Part shown: positions 44,469 through 49,289 of the stretch, in pieces
How positions within the stretch are numbered: the first letter of the stretch is position 1
How the letters are laid out: each line of letters opens with the position of its first letter
Source of the DNA: Thermoleophilia bacterium
GTDB taxonomy: Bacteria; Actinomycetota; Thermoleophilia; Miltoncostaeales; Miltoncostaeaceae
Assembly (NCBI GenBank): GCA_017882585.1
Contig: JADGPF010000006.1
Coordinates: 1 to 49,289, forward strand
Length of the DNA stretch: 49,289 nucleotides
Direction of reading: 5' to 3'
Program-made: the position numbers and the translations under genes
Notes under the pieces: generated by a model
What the model was told of the DNA's origin: nothing
What the model saw: only the letters and a program-made list of their open reading frames with translations
Database searches by the model: none

Positions 44469-44921
44469 ATGGACGCCATCCTTCTTCAGGACATCAACGG
44501 GCTGGGCGACGCCGGGACTGTGGTCTCGGTTGCACGCGGCTACATGCGTAACTACCTGCAGCCGCGTGGACTCGCCGAGGTTGCGACCCCGGCGCGTATC
44601 GCTGAGGTTCAGCGCAACGAAGCCAAGCGCAAGGCCGCCGACGAGCGCGCCCGCCTTCAGGCCATTGAGCAGGCCGACCTCCTGGGCCGCACGATCCTCA
44701 CGCTCAAGGCCAAGGCCGGCGATGACGGCCGCCTGTTCGGATCGATCACTTCCGGGGACGTCGCAGACGCCATCCAGGAAGCGCGCGGCATCGTCATCGA
44801 TCGCCGTCGGATCACCGTCGACCCCCCCATCCGCGCCGTTGGCACCTACAACGTGCCGATCGAGCTCGGGCCGGACCTCGTTGCCGAGGTCAAGACGATC
44901 GTCAGCCCTGTGCTGGACTAG
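44469..44921 (+). CDS. rplI: 50S ribosomal protein L9
   Basis: 150-residue L9: N-terminal domain with the rRNA-binding pattern (LGDAGTVVSVARGYMRNYLQPRG), the long connecting helix (IAEVQRNEAKRKAADERARLQA, about 40-75), and the C-terminal domain with LFGSITSGDVADAI. Preceded by an SD-like GGAGGCG. Follows ssb by 33 nt. Confidence 0.97.
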   Translation: MDAILLQDINGLGDAGTVVSVARGYMRNYLQPRGLAEVATPARIAEVQRNEAKRKAADERARLQAIEQADLLGRTILTLKAKAGDDGRLFGSITSGDVADAIQEARGIVIDRRRITVDPPIRAVGTYNVPIELGPDLVAEVKTIVSPVLD

Positions 44922-44981
44922 TCACGCGGCGACGCTCGGCGCATCCGCGTCGAGCGCACGCACGGCCTACGGCCAACTCAC

Positions 44982-46313
44982 GTGCCCGAGAGCGTCCCAC
45001 CGCCCCAAAACCTCGAGGCCGAGGAGCTTCTTCTCGCCTCATTGATGGAGAACCCCGGCAACGTCGCGGAGACGCTCGCGATGGTCGGGCCCGACGACTT
45101 CTACAAGGAAGGCCATCGACGGATCTTCATGGCCATGAACGACCTGTTCATGGTGGGCGAGCCGATCGAGCCGCTGCTGGTCGTCGAGCAGCTCACCAAG
45201 CAGGGCGACCTTGACGTCGCCGGCGGGCGCACGGCGGTACTCGACATCATGGCGACCCCGTTTATCGCCGCCAGTTTCCGAAGTTACGCCGAGATCGTGC
45301 GCGAGACGGCGACCCAGCGCCGGCTGCTCCAGGTGGCGCAGCGGATCGAGCAGATGGTCGCCGAGCGCGAGGGCGAGACCAGCGACATGGTCCAGTCGGC
45401 CGAGGATCTCATCTTCGAGCTCAGCCAGAAGCGCGTCCGCGGCGACTTCACCTCGTCGAAGGAGCTCGTCACCCAGAGCTTCGAGCGCCTGACGGCCGCA
45501 AGCGCGGTCGGGTCGGAGGTCACGGGCCTGGCGACCGGGTTCACGGATCTGGATCGGCTGACCGGTGGTCTGCGCCCGGCGAACCTGATCGTCGTCGCCG
45601 CCCGCCCAAGCATGGGCAAGACCGCACTCGCGCTGTGCATCGCCGAGCATGTGGCCCTGCACGCCGACGGGACGGTCGCGGTGTTCTCGCTGGAGATGAG
45701 CGGCGAGGAGCTCGTGCAGCGGATGCTCGGGTCGGCGGCGATGGTGGATATGACCCGCATGCGTAGTGGGCGTCTGGCGCCCGAGGACTGGCCCCGGGTT
45801 ACCCGCGCCGCCGATCAGATCGCTCAGGCGCGGCTGTTTATCGACGACTCCGAAGGCATCACGGTCGGTGAGATGCGCACGAAGGCCCGGCGCCTGAAGA
45901 GCCGTGAAGGCCTGTCGCTGGTCATCGTTGACTACATCCAGCTCATGGAATCCCGCACCGGGCGCCGCGACGAGAATCGCGTCCAGGAGTTGTCTACGAT
46001 TTCGCGGGGCCTCAAGATGCTCGCGCGCGACCTTGATGTGCCGCTGATCTGCATCTCGCAGCTCAACCGCTCGCCCGAAAGTCGCCCGGACAAGCGCCCG
46101 ATGTTGTCGGACCTGCGTGAATCCGGGGCGATCGAGCAGGACGCCGATCTGGTCATGCTGATCTACCGCGACGACTACTACAACACCGATTCCGAGGAGA
46201 AGGGGATCGCCGAGGTGAACCTTGCAAAGCACCGCAGTGGCCCGACCGACCGTGTGAAGCTCACGTTCATGGGCACGTATGCAAAGTTCGGCAACCTTCG
46301 GCGGGACAACTAA
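44982..46313 (+). CDS. dnaB: Replicative DNA helicase DnaB
   Basis: Hexameric 5'-3' helicase at the replication fork. 443 residues. N-terminal DnaB_N domain begins PPQNLEAEELLLASLM; the RecA-like domain has Walker A ARPSMGKTALAL, VAVFSLEMSGEELVQRM, Walker B LVIVDYIQLM, and LRESGAIEQDADLV. GTG 44982 is the start after a 60-nt gap from rplI. No intein is present. The start lacks a strong SD. Confidence 0.97.
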   Translation: MPESVPPPQNLEAEELLLASLMENPGNVAETLAMVGPDDFYKEGHRRIFMAMNDLFMVGEPIEPLLVVEQLTKQGDLDVAGGRTAVLDIMATPFIAASFRSYAEIVRETATQRRLLQVAQRIEQMVAEREGETSDMVQSAEDLIFELSQKRVRGDFTSSKELVTQSFERLTAASAVGSEVTGLATGFTDLDRLTGGLRPANLIVVAARPSMGKTALALCIAEHVALHADGTVAVFSLEMSGEELVQRMLGSAAMVDMTRMRSGRLAPEDWPRVTRAADQIAQARLFIDDSEGITVGEMRTKARRLKSREGLSLVIVDYIQLMESRTGRRDENRVQELSTISRGLKMLARDLDVPLICISQLNRSPESRPDKRPMLSDLRESGAIEQDADLVMLIYRDDYYNTDSEEKGIAEVNLAKHRSGPTDRVKLTFMGTYAKFGNLRRDN

Positions 46314-46316
46314 CCG

Positions 46317-47600
46317 ATGCCAGCAACCGTGATCGTTGGAGCCCAGTGGGGCGATGAGGGTAAAGGGAAGGTCGTCGACCTGCTCGCGGAAAAGAGCGAC
46401 TTGGTCGCGCGCTATCAGGGCGGCAACAACGCCGGGCATACCATCGTGGCGGACTCGCAGACCTACAAGCTGCACCTGGTGCCGTCGGGGATCCTGTATC
46501 CGGGCACGCTCTGCGTGATCGGCACCGGCACCGTCGTCGACCCCGGAGCGCTCGTCACCGAGATCGACGGTCTCGAGTCGCGCGGAATCGTGCTCGACGG
46601 GCTGCGCCTGTCGGGGAGCGCGCACCTGATCATGCCGTACCACGTGGCCCTCGACGGCGCGTCGGAGATGCGCCTTGGGCGCTTTTCGATCGGCACTACA
46701 CGGCGCGGGATCGGTCCCTGTTACCAAGACAAGGCCGCACGGATCGGCATCCGCGCGCAGGATCTCTTGGACCCCAAGATCCTCGTGCGCAAGCTCGAGA
46801 TCGCGCTCGAGATGAAGAACGAGATCATGGAGCGCATCTTCGGGCTGCCGCGCATGGACGCCCAGGACATCGCCGACGCCCTAGCGCCGATGGCCGCGCG
46901 GCTGGCGCCGTTCATCGCCGACACGTCTCTGTTGGTCGACCAGGCACTTCGCGACGACAAGAACGTGCTGCTCGAGGGCGCCCAGGGCACCATGCTCGAC
47001 GTCGACCACGGCACGTATCCGTTCGTGACGTCCTCGAACCCGATCGCCGGAGCGGCGTGCGCCGGGATCGGCATCGGGCCGACCCGCATCTCACGCGTCG
47101 TCGGAGTCAGCAAGGCATACGCGACCCGCGTGGGCGAGGGGCCGTTCCCGACTGAGCTCGACGACGCCGACGGCGCCCGCATGCTCGAGCGTGGCAATGA
47201 GTTCGGCACGACGACCGGTCGCCAGCGGCGCTGCGGGTGGATCGATCTGGTGGCCCTGCGATACGCGGCGCGGCTGTCCGGATTCACCGAACTCGCGCTG
47301 ACCAAGCTCGATGTCCTTTCCGGCTTCCCGCGGGTGCGGATCTGCGAGGCCTACCGAACCCGCGACGGGGAGATCCTGACCGAGTTTCCGTACCACCAGA
47401 CCGTGTTCCACGGCTGCACGCCGGTCTACCGCGATCTCGAGGGCTGGGACGAGGACATCTCCGAGTGCCGCGGCCTCAAGCACCTGCCGGTGGCGGCTCG
47501 TACGTACGTCGAGACCATCGCGGCTGCGGTCGAGGTCCCAATCACCCTGATTGGCACCGGCCAGGGCCGCCACCAGGTCATCGACACTGTGGAGATCTAG
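46317..47600 (+). CDS. purA: Adenylosuccinate synthetase
   Basis: Catalyses IMP + aspartate + GTP to adenylosuccinate, the first committed step to AMP. 427 residues. GAQWGDEGKGKVVDLL at 8-23, NNAGHT, GTTRRGIGPCYQDKA, ATRVGEGPFPTEL, and LTKLDVLSGF are typical. Begins 3 nt after dnaB. The product is used by purB, which lies at the right edge. Confidence 0.97.
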   Translation: MPATVIVGAQWGDEGKGKVVDLLAEKSDLVARYQGGNNAGHTIVADSQTYKLHLVPSGILYPGTLCVIGTGTVVDPGALVTEIDGLESRGIVLDGLRLSGSAHLIMPYHVALDGASEMRLGRFSIGTTRRGIGPCYQDKAARIGIRAQDLLDPKILVRKLEIALEMKNEIMERIFGLPRMDAQDIADALAPMAARLAPFIADTSLLVDQALRDDKNVLLEGAQGTMLDVDHGTYPFVTSSNPIAGAACAGIGIGPTRISRVVGVSKAYATRVGEGPFPTELDDADGARMLERGNEFGTTTGRQRRCGWIDLVALRYAARLSGFTELALTKLDVLSGFPRVRICEAYRTRDGEILTEFPYHQTVFHGCTPVYRDLEGWDEDISECRGLKHLPVAARTYVETIAAAVEVPITLIGTGQGRHQVIDTVEI

Positions 47601-47633
47601 GCCGGCACACACCGGGCACGACCCCGCTCCCCG

Positions 47634-47659
47634 CGAGAAAAACTCTCGACGCATCGAGA
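47634..47659 (+). promoter_or_regulatory. Overlapping alternative hairpins between purA and purD
   Basis: CGAGA (47634-47638) can pair with TCTCG (47644-47648), or TCTCGA (47644-47649) with TCGAGA (47654-47659). The pairings are mutually exclusive. They lie in the 92-nt gap just before purD and could be a terminator or attenuator. Confidence 0.35.
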
Positions 47660-47692
47660 CCTGCAGGGGGCCGTGTATGCGAGCATGCGCAG

Positions 47693-48961
47693 GTGCGACA
47701 GACGGCGCTGGTGGTTGGCGGCGGCGGCCGCGAGCACGCCCTGGTTCGGGCGCTCGCGCGCGCTGACGGCAACCCGAACATCTTCTGTGCCCCGGGCAAC
47801 GCGGGCATCGCACTCGACGCACAGGTCCGTGCGCTGGACGTGACCGATCCGCGTGCCGTGACCGCGCTCGCGCAGACGGTCGGTGCGGACTTCGTCGTCC
47901 TGGGCCCGGAGGCCCCGCTGGTCACGGGCGCCGCCGATGCGCTCCGGGCGGCGGGCATCCCGGTCCTCGGTCCGTCCGGGGCGGCAGCGCGGCTCGAAGG
48001 CAGCAAGGCGTTCGCGAAGGAGATCATGCTCGCTGCGGGCGTGCCGACGGCCCGGGCGGCAAGTGTCACCCACGTGGCCGCCGGAATCGCGGCCATCGAC
48101 GAGTTCGGAGTGCCTGTGGCGATCAAGGCCGATGGGCTCGCGGCAGGCAAGGGCGTCGTCGTCGCCCAAACACGCGCGGAGGCGATCGATGCGCTGACCA
48201 ACGCACTCGAGCTGCACGTGTTCGGCGAGGCCGGCGACATCGTGGTCGTGGAAGAAGGGCTCACCGGGCCGGAGGTATCGCTGCTCGCCGTCTGCGCCGG
48301 CGAGGATGTCGCCCGCTTCCCGGCCGCCCGCGACTACAAGCCCATCGGTGAGCGCAACACCGGACCGAACACGGGCGGGATGGGGTCCGTGTCGCCGATC
48401 CCCGATCTTTCCAATCGCGACGCGGATCGCCTGATCGATCTCGTGCACCGTCCCGTCGTCGCGGAAATGGCCCGTCGGGGAACGCCGTTCTCCGGCGTGC
48501 TCTATGCGGGGCTGATGATGACGCCGGACGGGCCGCGGGTGCTCGAATTCAATGTCCGTTTCGGCGACCCCGAAACGCAAGCACTGTTGCCGCGCCTTGC
48601 CGATGACGCGCTCGAGTTGCTCGGCGCCGCCGCGCGCGGCACCGTGCCCGACCGCCCCGTGGCGATCCACGCGGACCCCTGTGTGGCGGTCGTGCTCGCG
48701 GCGGCGGGCTATCCTGGCTCGCCGCGCCAGGGCGATGCGATCTCGGGTCTTGACGCTGCGGCCGCAACGGGAGCGGAGGTCTACCACGCCGGCACCTGCA
48801 CCGACGCGCTCGGACGGATCGTCACCGCCGGTGGTCGCGTACTGGCGGTTGCCCAACGCGGTACCACCGTCATCGAGGCCCGCACGAAGGCCTACGCGGC
48901 CGCGGATCTCATCGCCTGGGAGGGCATGCAAATGCGACGCGACATCGCGCTCGACCTATGA
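47693..48961 (+). CDS. purD: Phosphoribosylamine-glycine ligase
   Basis: ATP-grasp enzyme making GAR in purine synthesis. 422 residues. GGGGREHALVRAL near the N-terminus, GPEAPLVTGAADAL, IKADGLAAGKGVVVA, EEGLTGPEVSLLAV, and the GPNTGGMGSVSP and EFNVRFGDPETQALLPRL blocks are typical. GTG 47693 gives the normal N-terminus; no SD is seen. Its stop overlaps the purB start as ATGA. Confidence 0.97.
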   Translation: MRQTALVVGGGGREHALVRALARADGNPNIFCAPGNAGIALDAQVRALDVTDPRAVTALAQTVGADFVVLGPEAPLVTGAADALRAAGIPVLGPSGAAARLEGSKAFAKEIMLAAGVPTARAASVTHVAAGIAAIDEFGVPVAIKADGLAAGKGVVVAQTRAEAIDALTNALELHVFGEAGDIVVVEEGLTGPEVSLLAVCAGEDVARFPAARDYKPIGERNTGPNTGGMGSVSPIPDLSNRDADRLIDLVHRPVVAEMARRGTPFSGVLYAGLMMTPDGPRVLEFNVRFGDPETQALLPRLADDALELLGAAARGTVPDRPVAIHADPCVAVVLAAAGYPGSPRQGDAISGLDAAAATGAEVYHAGTCTDALGRIVTAGGRVLAVAQRGTTVIEARTKAYAAADLIAWEGMQMRRDIALDL

Positions 48962-49289
48962 TTCCGCGCTATTCACGCCCCGCCATGGCTGCGATCTGGG
49001 TCGAACAGGCAAAGTTCGGACGCTGGCTTGAGGTTGAGCTGGCGGTCTGCCGGGCCTGGGCGCGCCGCGGCGTGATCCCCGCCGCGGACCTCGCCGAGAT
49101 CGAAGCCAGGGCGTCGTTCACGGTCGAGCGCTCGCAGGAGCTCGAACAGACCACCAACCACGATGTTGTCGCGTTCCTGACCGACGTCGCCGAGCATGTT
49201 GGGCCGGCCTCGCGCTGGATCCACTACGGCATGACCTCGTCGGATGTCTTGGACACCGGACTGGGACTCGCGATCGCACGCGCCGGCGA
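48958..49289 (+). CDS. purB: Adenylosuccinate lyase, 3' end outside window
   Basis: Lyase used twice in purine synthesis (SAICAR and adenylosuccinate). The first 110 residues are present: MIPRYSRPAMAAIWVEQAKF at the start, then TTNHDVVAFL and the active-site block WIHYGMTSSDVLDTG. It overlaps purD by 4 nt and runs off the right edge, extending the purA-purD-purB group. Confidence 0.95.
   Translation, partial: MIPRYSRPAMAAIWVEQAKFGRWLEVELAVCRAWARRGVIPAADLAEIEARASFTVERSQELEQTTNHDVVAFLTDVAEHVGPASRWIHYGMTSSDVLDTGLGLAIARAG

Overview
The window is GC-rich, gene-dense bacterial chromosome with no mobile element, CRISPR array, rRNA or tRNA that I could see. Gene content and signals suggest a deep-branching member of the Actinomycetota, perhaps near Thermoleophilia. 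The pointers are a HemQ-type coproheme decarboxylase, a LytR-CpsA-Psr protein, 11-nt PhoP-type direct repeats, CIRCE-like operators and many apparently leaderless genes with a TANNNT box 6-9 nt before an SD-less start. The taxon is inferred from style and was not tested by a search.

Layout. 1-3137: end of an acyl-CoA carboxylase carboxyltransferase gene, divergent moaD-moaE plus an unknown small Cys/His protein, then peptide deformylase and a double-ACT protein. 3187-6635: phospholipid genes pgsA-plsY, folE2, and a primary-type sigma factor. 6655-12222: phosphate module with an OmpR/PhoP regulator, pstS, a fused pstC-pstA gene and pstB, with PHO-box-like repeats; no sensor kinase or phoU is present. 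12262-15949: envelope genes (flippase-like membrane protein, polysaccharide deacetylase, LCP protein) and a CIRCE-preceded fmdB zinc-ribbon gene. 16009-21286: the classic rsmI, metG-tatD-ksgA-ispE cluster, with an antisense nucleotidyltransferase-like gene wedged in. 21326-25200: a small membrane protein, ppk, a decayed LysR remnant and an SDR. 25197-26773: an mhqO/mhqD-like quinone-resistance pair.

26992-28284: infA, the chaperedoxin-like gene cnoX behind an extended CIRCE-like palindrome, and a 72-aa unknown. 28424-34519: an EttA-like ABC-F ATPase, aconitase and dihydrolipoamide dehydrogenase. 34571-37227: an inositol-monophosphatase-family protein, an SDR and ispH. 37201-42713: a minus-strand run of unknown HTH-like protein, small protein, hemQ, zinc alcohol dehydrogenase and an eukaryotic-type UDP-sugar pyrophosphorylase. 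42916-49289: a thioredoxin-fold protein, then rpsF-ssb-rplI-dnaB-purA-purD-purB, with rpsR missing from its usual slot.

The most interesting signals concern gene control. rpsF appears to start with ATT and infA with ACG, each with an SD and promoter in the right place, and tatD has no usable standard start codon. Widespread leaderless promoters sit beside these. Two CIRCE-like operators precede a predicted GroEL partner (cnoX) and an fmdB gene, and three PHO-box-like sites organise the phosphate locus.
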